Positions 11,768 through 25,114 are shown, counted from the first letter of the stretch. The stretch: DNA of 64,000 nt from Purpureocillium takamizusanense (GCF_022605165.1 NC_063072.1:2108001-2172000), one strand, 5' to 3'. Made by a program: numbers and translations. The notes: a model not told the origin generated them from the sequence alone.

Positions 11768-13921
11768 ATGGGTCGAGGAGGTCGCGGTGGCGGCCATGCC
11801 CCCTTTCGTCGGCCTGTCGACTTGACCGGCATCATTTCCGCCGCTGAGAGAAACGACTTGATCACTCTGGCTAATGCCATCACGGAAAAGATGCACAGCG
11901 ACATTAGCCGTGTTTTCGACTCCCCTAAAGTGAGCACCGTTGACGACAATGGCGAAAAAAACCCCTTCCAGTCAATTCTTGTCGTCTTCCGTCGACATGA
12001 AGGCAACACGTCCGACAACCTGGGAGTCGCTGAACAGTCCCCTGCTATCCCTGGCGGCGATGGATCCAAGACGTATAGCAAAGTGCATGAGATTGTCGAA
12101 AAGGAGGAGAAACAGGCCATGACACCTCAGCTGGGCGAGCTCAGAAGAGAGGCCCTTATGTTCTTTCGCAAGTGGCAGCATGTGATCACTCAGAGAATCC
12201 GGGAGATCGCCGTCACCGAGCCCACCGGCCACATGCCGGGCGGCGGCACTCGTGGCCGTGGTGGCCGTGGCTCTCGAGGTGGTGGCCGCGCCCGCGGTGC
12301 GCGAGGTGGTGCTGGTCTGGGTCGTGGAGGTCTGACCCTGGCACTTGGTATGGTTTTGCGACGCCCTATATCCATTCTACCCCCTTCGACTGTACGGAGG
12401 CTAACCCAGCCCAAGGCCCGCCCCGTGTCCCTGTAAACCAGATGGACCGTGAGCTGGCCGCAGCATTCCCGCCGATTCCTACCACTCTGTGGACACTTCA
12501 CGTGGAAAAGCGAAAGCTTCTTCTGCATGTGGTCCTCTTGCTTGTCCTGTCGCTCCAGGACTACAATGCCAACGCACGAGTCTTTCTTCTCAACCTTACA
12601 TCTGCCCTCAATCTTTCCTTGGCCATCTATCATGGTGAAGAGCTTCGAATCTCTCAGGCCTTGGCAAAACTTGCTCTCGAATATGCTCCCCGGGACGAAG
12701 CCGGTCAAAGGGTCGAAGAACAGAAAGGCCCAAAGCGATGGAAGGTCGGATTCACTTCTCCGAGTCCCAACTCTACTATTGCTTCTGCGCTCAAGGCAGA
12801 AGGCATCGGAACCATCAACGACGGGCTGACCCTGAGCGTCGCCACCATTGCAGGGCTTCTTGGGCCCTTGGGAGAGTATGGGCACTTACTGGGTAACATG
12901 TTTGGCATCAACGCTGTTCGGCCCACTAGCAAGCTGCTGGAGGCATGCGGCAAGGACGTGTCCGATTTTGCCTTCCTCCGCTTGCACGACCCAGCCAACT
13001 CCGAATACCGAGACATGAAGGAGACTCCAGCGGCCGGTCGCCGTCTTCGTGTGGTCTTGGCCATGAGCGGATGCTATTCCGAGACTGAAGACCTGGTTAG
13101 ACCCTGGCGTTTTCTTGGCCAGCAAACCGAGAGCTATGCGGTCAGATGGGACGTGACGTCTCTCACAAACCTCGGGAGCGCCGTCGAGACAGTCATCAAG
13201 AGCACCGCTTGGGCAAATGCAGCCAAGGAGATCAGATCGCGATCCCGTAAGAGGCCCCTCATCATCCTAGTCCACCAGTAACCCTCCAGAGGTTTATTAA
13301 CATGCTGCAGTCTTCGCCAGTCTCCTGCACAATTCGTGGCCCGTCGCTCTACTCAAAGTGAGCAAGATCATTGATAATCCGTGGAACTGGGGGATGGTTC
13401 GAGCCGAGAAAGTGGGCGCTTTGCTCGCGGACGCTCTTGTGCGACACAAGTTTCAGGGCGAGAGATCGGTCTCTCTCATAGGATACAGCCTTGCAGCTCG
13501 AGCGATCTACACCTGCCTGATGGTGCTGGCCGAACGCCGCCAGTTCGGCTTGATCGACTCGGTAGTTCTCATTGGAACTCCAGCACCGTCCGAGAGCCGG
13601 GTTTGGCTGACGCTGAAGAGCGTTGTGTCTGGCAGGCTGGTCAACGTTTACTCGGAGCACGACTACATGCTGGGTTTCCTCTATCGCACCTCGAATGTCC
13701 ACTTCGGAGTGGCGGGACTGCAGGAGATTCAGGGCGCCAACGGCGTCGAAAATCACTGCGTCAAATACCTGCCCCGAGGACACTTGGGCTACCAGGTCCT
13801 TACTGGTCAGATTCTGAAGGACATTGGCTGGGACTCTCTGGATGTGGATGCTGTCAAGGCTGATGTGGCCCAGCATAGGGGTTCGGGACGTCGAGGCAGG
13901 GGCAGAGGCGGCCGAGCCTAA
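11768..13921 (+). CDS. DUF726/Mil1 (TMCO4-like) alpha/beta-hydrolase family protein, divergent
   Basis: Three exons, 11768-12347, 12416-13246 and 13311-13921, join in phase to 673 aa. The body matches the DUF726 family (yeast Mil1/Yfl034w, human TMCO4): RKLLLHVVLLLVLSLQDYNA, RLRVVLAMSGCYSE, PWRFLGQQTE, KIIDNPWNWGMVRAEK, VSLIGYSLAARAIYTCL and SVVLIGTPAPSES. Members are predicted hydrolases of membranes or trafficking vesicles; the substrate is unknown. Residues 1-150 are the usual fungal N-terminal helical region. RGG-type boxes sit at both the linker (GRGGRGSRGGG) and the extreme C-terminus. Two features differ from the family as I remember it: the nucleophile elbow reads G-Y-S-L-A instead of G-x-S-x-G, and the glycine/alanine-rich hydrophobic stretch after RRWKVG is replaced by FTSPSPNSTIASALK. 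It may be a second, diverged paralogue. Confidence 0.85.
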
Positions 13922-14889
13922 ACCGGCTTGCTGCGTAACATGAGCCACCACGGGGTTGGGGACGTTCGGGGGTCCATGGCAATGGGGTGGCAGGTTGGCG
14001 TTGAAGTGAGACACGCACCGTGACCATGGGATAAGGCGAATAAGGGCATGGCGTTAAAGTAGCTGCGAAATAGTCGCAGCAAAGATACCAATTTGACTTG
14101 ATTGACGTAGTTTTCATTCCGAGAATGCTTGGTGTTAGGTTCCATTATCGAGGGTATAAGGCAGGTCTGGACTGCGGTTGTCTTGACATGACAAGACTCG
14201 TATCAGGCTCGCGTCATACACCACTATTCATACACCACTATCAGCCTGAATGGCCATGCTCAGATTTCTCCCCCGGTGCGAGCAAACTGATCTCGCACCC
14301 CGGCGCCTCCATTGCCTCTATATCATGTTCGTCTCCGGCAGGAAAGTACGGGACGGAGTAGGTGTACGAAGTAGGTGGGTAATGTGGTGATAACAAACCC
14401 ACCCCAGACAGAGACTATCTAGCCGGCCGACCACTTGCGTGTACGTGTGCCATGTCGCGACTCTCGCCCCTCGTATCCATTGTTTCCTCCCCCGGCGGTC
14501 CCGTTTCTCTCAATCTCGCGTTCTCTTGAGGCCTGCCTGCCCTGATCCCACCCTTGGCGGGGGCATTACTGATCCGGTAGGCCTCCCAACATTCCCGACA
14601 TGCTTTGTTCCAGGGGCCCGCTGGGCGAATATCCCTCAAAATGGTGCACGCTTACGCTCCCAAACCATGGACCTTGTTTTACACAATCGTGATGACAGGC
14701 CGGATAGGAGGCCGATGCGGTGGGGCGGAAGACGGTTGGTAGAAGGGTGGTGTTGTACATATGTAAGTGTGGTCTTACTCGTGAGTGGTGCCATGATGCG
14801 ACTTGGTTTGCGTTCTGACATCTTCGCTCAGTCGTCTTGATGCTGACCATAGACATTCATGGCCGTGGGCAGGTGATACAGGCTCAGAT
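13922..14889. other. Convergent 3' intergenic region
   Basis: About 1 kb between convergent stops of the DUF726 and DENN genes. It includes a short direct repeat of CATACACCACTAT near 14215-14240. No gene is recognised. Confidence 0.55.
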
Positions 14890-17800
14890 TCATGTCGGTG
14901 GCGTCGTCCCGAGCATGCTGGGAACCTGCTTCCGCACCAGCCCTCTTGTGCCACGCTGTTCCATGCGCGGAACGCCTTGGATGGCCCTCGGCTCGCGCAT
15001 CAGCGTGCGATCGAGACGAGATGGAATGCGGGTGACGACGGAGCGGTACTCCCCCGGAAAACTGCCTTTAGGCAGGGGCACCGATGCCGTGCGCCAAATG
15101 TGATCCGTCGTGTCAGTCAAGAAGGTTGGGGTCTTGCCCGTCGCAGTCCGGGAGGAGACTCCCAGGCCCCAGCCGTTGGCCGATGCACCATGAGAGGCCC
15201 GGATGGTCGACAGCCGGGACAGGCCGGACGACAGGCCCGTTCGGCCACGGGCCTTCTTGGCCATGATAATTTCATCGAAAAGCCGCACTGACGCCTCGGA
15301 TGCGGGCTTCATCTCGCGGTGATGAATGAATTCATTGAACGCTGTGTGATTCCGGTTAGCCAACCAACGCCCAACACGTCGAAACGTCTGTTGGGCGACG
15401 ACTCACCCTGTGTGTCCCGAAGCATGGTGGTATACTCTTGCTGATCGTAAGGCAGGCTCTTGATGAAGCCATCCATGTCGAAGGCGTACAACTGGCCGTT
15501 GTTCTTCTGCTGCCTCGAGGGCTTACCCAGGTACTTGCGGTACGTATAGAGCAGGCTGGCCATGCACCGCACGAAGGCCGCTCTGACGCGATCAGCGTGA
15601 AAGGCCTCTGGACAAACCAGCGAGACCTGCCCCAGGCACCTGCCATGGGCCCACGTCTTGCACGAGCTGCACTGATACATTCCGTCGCCCTCGGGCTTTT
15701 CGTCGCAAATGGTGCACGGCGACGATGCGTCCCTTGCATCGAGGCTGAAGCAGTGGCCTTCGACCCAAACGGTTGTTTCCGTGTTTTGCACCGGCTGAAT
15801 CTGCATGTTGGGCATGATGGTAGAGGCGGCCAACGTCGACTGAGCATAAGCAGACGGCGCATAGCCGGCACCAAAGGATGACGTGGTGTCGACGGATAGG
15901 CCCGAGATGGAGGCGTTGGGTTGATGGCCGTTGAGGAAGGGCAAAGCCGGTCGACTGTTTGGATGGAACTTGTCGAGGCCAAACGATGAGCTGCGGCGTC
16001 CCTTCTCCTCGCCAAAATGGCCCGAGCGCTTTTCACGAAGGGTGGCAGTCAGGGCAAAGCCAGAATCACTTCGTGAAAGTGGCGTCGTTGGCATTGGTGG
16101 GAAGTGTGTGGAGACGGGGGAAACCGACGATTGCGGGCTCGTCCTGCTAGACTTGCTAGTCCCAGGCCTATCAGCCTTGCCAGTGTCGACGGATGAGACG
16201 GTGAATGCGTTGAAGACGGGCGGACGGATGTCAGTTGCGGGGTCGGGCTCAGCAAAGCTGGACGAGTTCTGCGTGACCCATTTGCCTAGCGACGTACGTG
16301 GCGGCGTCGGGGTGAATACTGAGCCGTTTTCCGAGGAGAAAGCGTCGTAGGGAAAAGACTCGATGGCGTATGGAGGCGGACCAACGGTGACACCGTAGCG
16401 AAGAGTGTGAGGTGCGGCAACCTGCAGAAGCGACATGAGCTTTCGACGATGCTGCCTGGGCAGTCGGTGCGGCTGCGACGTAGCGTCAATGGTGTCCCTG
16501 TCCAGGTCCACGAGGACGTAGTCATCATCTGGCAAATCTATCCGCTCATACCGGCGCTCGACACCGACAATATAGGGGCAGGGGGCCTCCAAAGCCGAGA
16601 TGAGGCGCGCCGGCAAGACGGGAATGAAGATGCTGGCCCACTTGAAGGGGTAGAGAAGGTTGGCCAGGGCATGGCAGGCCAGGTGCAGCATGCTGGTGTG
16701 GGATGAAAGGAAGATGATGCGGGATTCGGACATGGCGTACTCGAAAAGCGCGACAACGTTTTCGAGCGAGAGGCACCTGAAGAGGGCATAGAGGTCGATG
16801 GTTCGGGACCCGGGAAGCTCGTTACTGGCTTCTTTTCGCGAGAACATTCTCAGATCCCTCACGCCCAGCTCGACCTGAGTCTTGGACCCCAACGGAGTAA
16901 ACGCCTCGGTACACATGTTGACGACATAGCGCTCCAAGGGCTGCCATCGTCCGATCTTGGGGGAGCTGGGCAGTACTCTGAGGACGCTGCCGTCGGTCAT
17001 GGGAACGAGGATGGCCTTGAGCCACTCCTTCCAGAATGCCATATTGGCAGGGTCGCGACCCAGAATGCCGTATGCCCGAGGGGCCCACAGTCCGCTCTCG
17101 CCTGCTGTGAGGCCCTCTATCTTGGATGCTGCGCCGTGCCTCAGCGGCCTTAGCATGTCTGTCATGAGGGAGATCTTCTCCTCGACGGTGCTGATTTCGT
17201 CCTCTAACCTGTCCCTGGCCGGGGATCCGGACGGGATGGTGGGCAACTTGGAGAGAAGATGTGAGAGGTGCGACCTTTCCCCAGCCAAGCGAACGCCCAA
17301 GCTCGCAGCCAGTTCTCGCTCTTCGTTGGACATGTGGCTCTGTCGCCACTGCTCGCATTTCGTCTCCACCTCGTCAGCAACGTCCGCCGTCAGCGCAGTC
17401 CAGATGATGATGGTGATGCCGTAAAGTTTCGAGTTGTCTTCCGACGTCATGGTAAAGCCATGCCATGTTGACCGCGGGCGGTCATCCGACGAGACGATTT
17501 GGATGTCGTTGGGGAACGCAAACATGGGCACGTAGTCGGGGAACTTGCCACGCCTGGGGATCTCGTCGACGGCCGTCTTGGGCGGATACCGGTCGAGGAG
17601 CACCGGCTCAAACCTGCGCTTGAGTGGATGCATGTCCGGATCGGTGTTGAGCGGCTCTGGCGGAGGAATAACTGAGTTGTAGTTGCTGAGCCTCCTGGCT
17701 GTGCGAACCGACGCTGCGACGGGTCTGTTAGTGGGAGAAGGACATGGGATGCGGAGGAGTTGGCTGGCTGTGACGAACCTGCCCTACTGGAAGCCCCTGG

Positions 17801-18439
17801 TCTTACAGAGCTGGGCGGCTTGCGCATGCTGTTCATGTCCCTAAAACTGATCTTGCGACGGATGCTACCCTTGATGCTCTTCAAGGGGCTGACTCTGCCG
17901 CTGGGAATGCTCTCCTCTGCACGGATTCGCTCGGCTCGGGGATTGACCATGGGAGGCCGCGCCTGGGTCTTTGCGCCTGCGGTGAAGGACAGGTCCTCCA
18001 AGAAGTTCTCCCGCTCGGCAGCGAACTTGAACAGGGCCTTGTCGAAGTCAAATTCCCCCATGAGGAGACCATGCCCTCCTCCGCCTTCGGCGGCGCTGCC
18101 GTTTGCTGCGCTGCCGTTAGGCCCAGGCACCTTGACTGCCTTGATCGTAGCACTGCTACGGTTGCTCCTGGTATTGCCGTCTGTCTCATCCAACGTGTGA
18201 ATGGAGAAGCGCCCGTCGCTGGAGATTCTCGAGAGGCGATTGGCCGAATTTTGCCGCGAGTGGCGCGCCGCAGCCGTTCTTTGTTGCCCATTGACAGCGA
18301 CTTCTTGAGGCTCGCCATCTTCGGTGATGGTGGACTCGACAGGTAGAGAGGCGGGCTGCGGCAGCTGGTCGTCGTAGCGAATGTATTCTACGCCGGCAAT
18401 CCAAAAGTAGTCGGCCAGGGGGGTTGATGAGGCCTCCAT
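14890..18439 (-). CDS. DENN-domain protein with C-terminal C1 zinc finger
   Basis: Three exons, 17788-18439, 15407-17713 and 14890-15341, give 1136 aa. The last join is clear (GTGAGT, GGCTAAC, CACAG); the first intron (GTAGGG donor, CACTAAC branch) is the only short join I found that keeps phase. After a Ser-rich N-terminus, uDENN elements begin near residue 250 (LLDRYPPKT, WHGFTMTSEDNSKLYGITI near 306). The cDENN/dDENN core follows with YAMSESRIIFLSSHTSML near 545 and PCPYIVGVERRY...DDYVLVDLD near 600. A C1-type finger with HCF...CTIC...CSSC...HGRC lies at about 870-920, with a conserved tail beyond. DENN proteins act as exchange factors for Rab GTPases in membrane traffic; C1 domains bind lipids or proteins. 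The Rab partner cannot be read from sequence. The gene is preceded by 7.3 kb without a recognisable gene. Confidence 0.85.
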
Positions 18440-21066
18440 GACATGTCAAGTTTGCTCGCGATCGAGCAGGGCGACTGGAGGTTTGGAAAGCCCCGAGGGT
18501 CAGAACGGGCGGGCGGAATTCCTGCCCTCTATCTCTGATCGATTCGGTGCGCCGCCGCCTGGACCCGTGTGCCGCGGGGGAAGCGAATCGGAAAAGGGTT
18601 CTGTCTAGAACATCCGTCAGAACGACAACGAACCTAAGACACTTGCGCCACCGCTCACCTCAACAGACGCGGGTCAAGCGAGATCCGCGCTGGGGGCGGC
18701 TGCCGAACGACTCGCCGCGGGCCCTGGTGAAGCTGGCCCTGAGCTGACTGGGAGAAAAAAAAATCGCGAGTCGAGACGAGGCCGCGACGTACGACGCGAA
18801 AGCAGGTGGAGGCGGACAGGATCGCCCACCCTGGCAGCCCCAGAGGGGAGGAGGGGGGTGTTCGTTCGCACCCGAAGGGTGCTGTCTGGCGCGGTTGGTG
18901 GGCTGCGGCTTGAGAACGGAGCGGGAGCAGTAGGAGGTATTACGGGGTGGACAAGGCTCGTTGGGGGTCGCGGGCGCCGCACGCGCGCTTTCGTTGGAGA
19001 GGGGAAGGAGGCCGCGGTCGGAAAAGGGGGAGCAAAGTATGCCAGAAAGAAGTGACAGCAGACGCGTTCCGACGATGCGCCTTGCGATGATCAGTGAATG
19101 GTTGAGGTGAGGTAAGAAGGCATGGTTGAAAGTGAGTGAGTCGGCCTGCCGTGCATGGGAGAAAAGGTAGGAGGAAGGTGCATCTCGCCGCAGGTACGAG
19201 AAGGCGCGGCGCTGCAGCTTCCCTCCCAGGTGGTACAGCACATGGACAAGTGGAAGGGGGGAGGGGGGGGGGGTGGGTTCGTTGGTCGTCGGCGTGTGTG
19301 CCTCGAGTTCAACCTGTACCTTACTTAGTACCTTACTGGGCACAGCACGGCACAGTACGTAGTACCTCTTGGAACCCCCACTAGAAGGCAATTGGGCTTG
19401 GCTTCTTCCATTTACTGGATGGAGGTGGTGGCGGTCGCCTCCAGGGCTGCCTGCCTGCCTGCCTGACCCCCTCGTGCTCGTCGGCCCGTTGGGAAGTTGG
19501 GAAGTTGGTACGGTGCCTTACCTTACTACCAATACAGTACCTAGGTACCTTTCTAGCAGGTAGTAGATTAGTATGTACCGCTAGCGGGCACTAAGCCAGG
19601 GCGGCAACCTAACGCTGAACAACAATCATGGATTGCCCGATTCCACGCCGACGGTTTGTGAGCAGGGGCAATTGATCCGACCCCCGGGCTGGACCGGCCC
19701 CTTTCAGGTTTGCACAGTTGAGGCTTCCACTCCGTACCTCAGTCTGCGAAGATCGGCGCAGGCCCAAAAGGGGGGGACGTTCATCACTCGAGTCCAAGCA
19801 CGGCGACCTGGTTGGTACCGGCGAAGGCTTGGGTGCGTGGTACTCGATCGTTGCACCAGACCTCGCCCGGGGTCGCAACCCAGGGCATCCAGGTTTCCAT
19901 TGAGCATCCACGAGAACCCCTGCTGCCTGGTCGGGTGCCTGCCTGCCGCATGGTATTACTGAGAGGTGTGTGTGCACGCGCGTGTATCCATGAGAGTGTG
20001 TCCACGACGGCCAGCAGGCAAGGGGGGCCCGCTGTGCAGAACGCGCAGTACGAGGTAGGCAGGTAGTAACCTTGCGAGGTGAGGTGGTAGCAGATGGCAC
20101 TCGGGCACCAAGCCAGCGGCAATTGAGGTTCTACTATAGTTGACGTGCCTGGGCCTAGTAACCTACAAGTATGTATGTAGGTGCATTAGTACCATACCTT
20201 ACTATTGGGTAGGTACTTGTAGGCACTGTGTCAGACCTGGAAAAATCCACCCCGTGCGTTGAGCGACGCAACGCCGCCCAAGATAGCCCCGTCTCGATGT
20301 AGTACAGGTAGCTCGAGCGGGCGGTCCGAGGCCTGGGGGAGAGCTGCTGCTGAGCATCGGTTTGGTTGTAAAGGTCCTCGTCCACTTTTGCAGCCGACAG
20401 ACAGCTTTCCCCCTATGCCCCAACCTAGCGGCCACCTCGACCAAGCTACCCGTCCGCCCAGGCCCCTCTGCCCCGTCCCTTCTTTCCCCAAGTCCCCCAG
20501 CGTCCATGGATCCGTGGGTGTTCGGGCGGGACGCCCACAGGGGCCGCCAGAGGCGCCGTCCACCCACAGGGCCCATTGAGCGCCCCCAGCACGGATACCT
20601 CCAGGGGCCAAGACCTCCTCAGCCGGGCAGGCTGTGAGGTCAGCGCGCGCGAGCAGCCCCCTCCCCCCCGGAATAGGCTCAAGCCGTGAATGGTTGAATG
20701 GGAATGGAACCCGTCGAGCCCCCACCGTGGTGGCCTTCCATGGGGCCTGATGGCTTGCTTGGTGGCTGGGCGCTGGGCCTGCCCTGGGATTTTGGGGAGG
20801 GACGGATGCCCGGCTTGGTACGGTATCTTTCCTCGATGGAGGAGCCCGGAGTCCAGGGGTCGTCCCGAACCCCTGAGATGCACCCGTTTTAGGCGGCGCC
20901 TGGGGTGCGCTATCCATCGCTGCTCCCGCCGCCGCCGGCGAGCGCCAGCACATCCGCCATGCCCACCGCCATGCCCGTCCGTCTCGCCATGGATGGATCC
21001 ATCCTTCCGCCTGTCCACTTGCTCACCCCACCCATCCCCGTTTGATCCCCATCGACCGACTTGGGC

Positions 21067-21099
21067 GCCGCCGCCGCCGCCGCCACCGCCGCCGCCGCG
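21067..21099. repeat. GCC trinucleotide repeat
   Basis: A near-perfect run of GCC triplets with one interrupting ACC, in the gene-free island. Confidence 0.85.
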
Positions 21100-22895
21100 A
21101 TGCTAGCCCGGGCGGCCCAAACGGCACCAACAACACCACGACCACCGGGACGAACCTCTCCTCTACGGTGCTAACGACCTAGCTGGCAGTCCAGCGCTTG
21201 GAAGCGCCCGAGGCGGCGAACTTTGCTGTCGGGTAACATCCACCACGACCCGACGCCCGACCAATTCACCCGTCCACTGGCGAGCCGCGAGCCGCTCAGG
21301 CCGCCTACTGGGAAGCACAGTCTGCTCTGCTCGTCTCCTCGTTAGAGATGTTCTCCCGGTGCGGCGGAAGATGGCAGCAGGAGCACGAGGCGGACGAGCC
21401 GTGGCGAGGCGAGAAGAGGCAGGGGTTCGTGGGCGCAATACAGGGTCAGGTCCAGGTGACGGACAAAGTAGGCAGCCCGAGAGCACGAATTTGGCAAAAC
21501 AACCTGGACCCTCGCAGGCAGGACCCCTTTTACTAGGTGGCATCCAGATGCCAGGCTAGCTCTCGCTGTCGTGATCCCATCCACATCGACGTTTGACGAC
21601 AACGACAGCCACGTATGACGATGGAGCGCCGGCTGGTGGATGCGGAGGGGCGAGGTGTCCCTGGCATCTCTGCTAATCATGCCCAGTCCCTGCCACGCCG
21701 AAACCTTCCAGCCCGCCAGCACCGCCTCGTCCCGCCGCCACCCTCGTCCCCGTAGCCGTCCAATGTTGACCAAAACGGATTTTGTTGAACAGGGCCCCCG
21801 GCTTCGCCGTCTCTCCACACAATGTCGGCGGGGGGGCTTACTTACCGCCCAGCGTTTCTGCTAGACAGACGTCATCCAAGCCGGGGCTCCGGAGGTCTTG
21901 GCTGTTGCCGACAACCCGCTGCCTCCTCTGCGTGTCGGGGAAGGATGGATGGCAGCGAGTGCTGGGGGATTCGGCCTGGCGTTTTCCTGTTCCGTCCCGG
22001 ATATCGTCAACCGCGAGCGACATGCCCATCGATTCTGCTCCGTCCGGATTCTTGTGCACAGGCCGTCGGGACGCAGCTGGGCCCCTTGGGGTTGGAGCAG
22101 CACACCCGGCACACACATGGATCGGCCAACATCCATCCATTCGATATTCACATGGGACGAGCTCGCTCCTACTGTGCCAGCAACCCTTTTCCCGTCAAAC
22201 GAGATGAATCCTGTTGGACAACGGGATGAACGTCCTGCAACCCACGTCGCGGCATGTGCTGCTAGTGTACGTGTAACGTGGGTTTGACACTGATGGCGCA
22301 TGCTGAGGTGCGGTGTTGAAGTCGACCTGCCGCCTCCCACTCCCTTGGTGGTACTAGTTAGCACCTGCAAGGGCTCGAGGTTACGACACCCCTGTACGAT
22401 GATGCCGTGCCTCCCCTGGGGCCGATCAGGGGCTTGCAGCATGCGAAGATTGACCACAGCTGACGGGCCGCCGCTGAGTGCAGCTAGCCTGGGGCCATGG
22501 GGAGGAGGGAGGGGCCCCCGCCGGCTGCCGCAGGATACGAAGAGCCCAAGCACGGGCGAATTGGAGCGAAGGGAATGCATGAATGGGCATGCAGGAACAG
22601 GGCCACTGACGGAGGAGGTCCAAGGTCGGGCAGAAGAACACTTGGGCCAATATGCACGCCGCGTGGGAAACCCGCCGCCGCCGATTCCAGCTGCTGTGTT
22701 GTTGCGACGAGGGGAGAAAGAAAAAAAACGACAACGATAACGCCACATGCAAGGAGGGAAAGGGCATGAAGGGCACAGCAGTGAGTAAGTGAGTGGGCCG
22801 ACATGGATGATGGTTCCGCGCCGACGCACAGCACAGACGACGAGATCGTGATTCCATTGGCATGGTCAAGGGAGCGAAGGAACCGAGAAGGACGG

Positions 22896-22945
22896 GACAG
22901 CACAGCACAGCACAGCACAGCACAGCGCGGCACAGCGCGGCACAG
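22896..22945. repeat. CACAG pentanucleotide minisatellite
   Basis: Ten consecutive 5-bp units: one GACAG, five CACAG, then alternating CGCGG and CACAG. The higher-order CGCGG-CACAG alternation at the right end suggests local duplication after a unit mutated. Confidence 0.9.
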
Positions 22946-23355
22946 GACCTGGTTCCCTGCTCCGATGCCCGTGATCGGCTTCAGATTCCCGGTCCCAGCG
23001 GCGGCGCCGGCGGGCCCACAGGCTTTTCTTTTTTGTTCGGGGAGATTTTTTGGACACGAACAGCGCGCAGCAATGTCTCGTCTCGCATCTGTTTGGGAGC
23101 TACGCTACCTTTTCGCACCCAACCACCGAGACGCCAAAGATGCCGTGAGCCTCCTCCTCCTCCTCCTCCTCCACCACCGTCATAGCGTCGGTCGGGTTAG
23201 TTACGGACGGACGGACTAGACTGGTTCGTGGAACGGGGTTCGGAACGGTGTCCGCTGCCAATAAGGTTTCTAGGGAAGGGGGGGGAGTCGGTCGGCCGTT
23301 GGAATTGTACGAGCGTGTCCAACCTGAGGGGCCGAGGCAAGGCTCCCGCCACGTC

Positions 23356-23458
23356 TTGTTGTTGTTGTTGTTGTTCTTCTCCTTTGACTTCTTCGTCTTC
23401 TTCGTATCCTCGTCCTTGTTTTCGTCCTTTTCGTCGCTGCTGCTGCTGCTGCTGCTGC
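23356..23458. repeat. Cluster of GTT/TTC/GCT triplet microsatellites
   Basis: A GTT run, TTC-rich stretch and GCT run follow one another within about 100 bp. The pyrimidine/purine asymmetry creates long artefactual open frames on both strands. Confidence 0.8.
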
Positions 23459-24227
23459 CTGCGAGGACCGCCCCTTTCCCCCCCCTCCTCTGCTCGTTGA
23501 TGACCGGGCGCCGCCAGCCAGAAACTTTAAAAAAGAAAAAGCATGGCCCTGTTTCAGAGTCCGGATGGTGCAACCATGCGAGCAGCGTGGATGGGGACGT
23601 GTCGGGCCCAACTTAGTAGTCCAGTCAAACGGGAGGAGGGCCAAGAGGGCAAAGCGGGCGGGAGAGGGGATGAGGAGGGGTTTCCAGCAAACTGGGCCGC
23701 CGTGCATTGCACCCATTCATTCCATCATTGACCCCCCACTCACTCACTCGCTCACTCACTGCCTCTGAGATTACGTATACACGGGCGCGGGCTGCTACCG
23801 TAGGTATTACTGTACCTTAACGACCCTAACTTATCCAGGGTACGTATCTGGCAGTACTAGTAATAGTAGTAACCAGAGATCCTCGTATAGCCACGGATGG
23901 TACCGTGTTAGTGCCGTCGTACGTGCGTATTTATTAGTATTAGTAGAGTCTCTCATCCGTGTCGCGTCCGTGCCTTACTTAATCTTTGCCTGTTTTTTTT
24001 TTACTTTCCCCAACTCCCGGAGCCGGCATGGTGTGTTCTGGGGGAGGGGGAGGGGGGAGATGATGATGATGTTGTAGTAGGTTGCTTCTTCGGCTTGAGA
24101 CCCGGTTGCATCAGCACCCCCCAAGACTTGATCAACAATGCCAGCCAGGCGTTTGACCCCCTTCTGCCTCCTTCCTTTTCCCTATGCCCACTGACTAGTG
24201 AAAATACGTACCTACATGGCTCGCGTG

Positions 24228-24256
24228 CCCAGCCCAGCCCAGCCCAGCCCAGCCCC
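24228..24256. repeat. AGCCC pentanucleotide repeat
   Basis: About five perfect tandem copies of CCAGC/AGCCC followed by a C run. Confidence 0.9.
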
Positions 24257-25080
24257 CCGCCAGCTTGGCTTGCCAGCAAGACGTCTCTAGGTAGGTTAGT
24301 TACTGCGTACCTTAGTAGTAGCTAGATGCGATGGCCTCTCAACAATGCAGGGCTGTAGTTAGTAGAATGGACCGGACGGACGTGGGGTCCCCGCCCACTC
24401 GTCGTCGTCGTCGTCGTCGTCGATCAATCAATTGATCGATTCGCATTGATGGAAAATGTCTCTTTGGACCTCTGATCTGCCACTACTAACGAACGTAGTA
24501 TTTCACTTATCGCGGGGGCAGCGGGGTGTCTTTTTTTTTGTGGCCGCCTTAGTGCCATCGTCGTCGTGGGCGGGCCATTAAATATGTGCCTGCCTCTACG
24601 AGACCCCCTTTCCACCACTAACACTCTCTCTCCTACGTACATACGTACTCCGTACCTCATCTACGAAAGTAAGGCGAGGTACGCAAGGTAGTAGACTGTT
24701 TGGTTCAGTCACGACTTGAGACATTGTACCGTACAGCGCATGATCGCTTGCTCGCTTGCTCGTCCGCTCTCGCCTGTATCGTGCCTCCAGCCCAGCCAGA
24801 CTTCAGAGAGGGACAAAGAAAAGCAAGCAAGCTATCCAACATGCTCCTTTTCTCACCTTCTCCGACACCACACACATACCAAGCCGTACGGTACCTGCCT
24901 ACCACTACCGTAAGTTTATTGGTGGTTAGTGCGTGCGTATCTACGTCCGTACCTGAATACTACGACTATACTATTGACTACAAGTGTCTGTGCGGCCGCA
25001 TGGCGCCGCGTCTCCTTTTTTTCTCTCTCCCCCCCTGCGCCATCGATCGCCAAGACGGGGCCGCCACGCGAGTCCTGCTT

Positions 25081-25114
25081 GCTGGAGCTGGGGCTGGAGC
25101 TGGAGCTGGAGCTG
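25081..25114. repeat. GGAGCT hexanucleotide repeat
   Basis: About five tandem GGAGCT-like units, one with a base change, within the gene-free island. Confidence 0.85.

Noticed and set aside
18660..19391. 243-codon minus-strand frame upstream of the DENN gene
   Set aside because: Ser/Pro/Arg-rich and overlapping the probable CT-rich promoter/leader; nothing conserved.
20231..20953. 240-codon minus-strand frame
   Set aside because: Gly/Arg/Pro-rich with no domain; neighbouring frames on both strands are equally long, as expected for GC-rich non-coding DNA.
22896..25114. Tandem repeats considered as a CRISPR-like array
   Set aside because: Units are 3-6 bp and directly adjacent without unique spacers; these are microsatellites in a eukaryotic genome.
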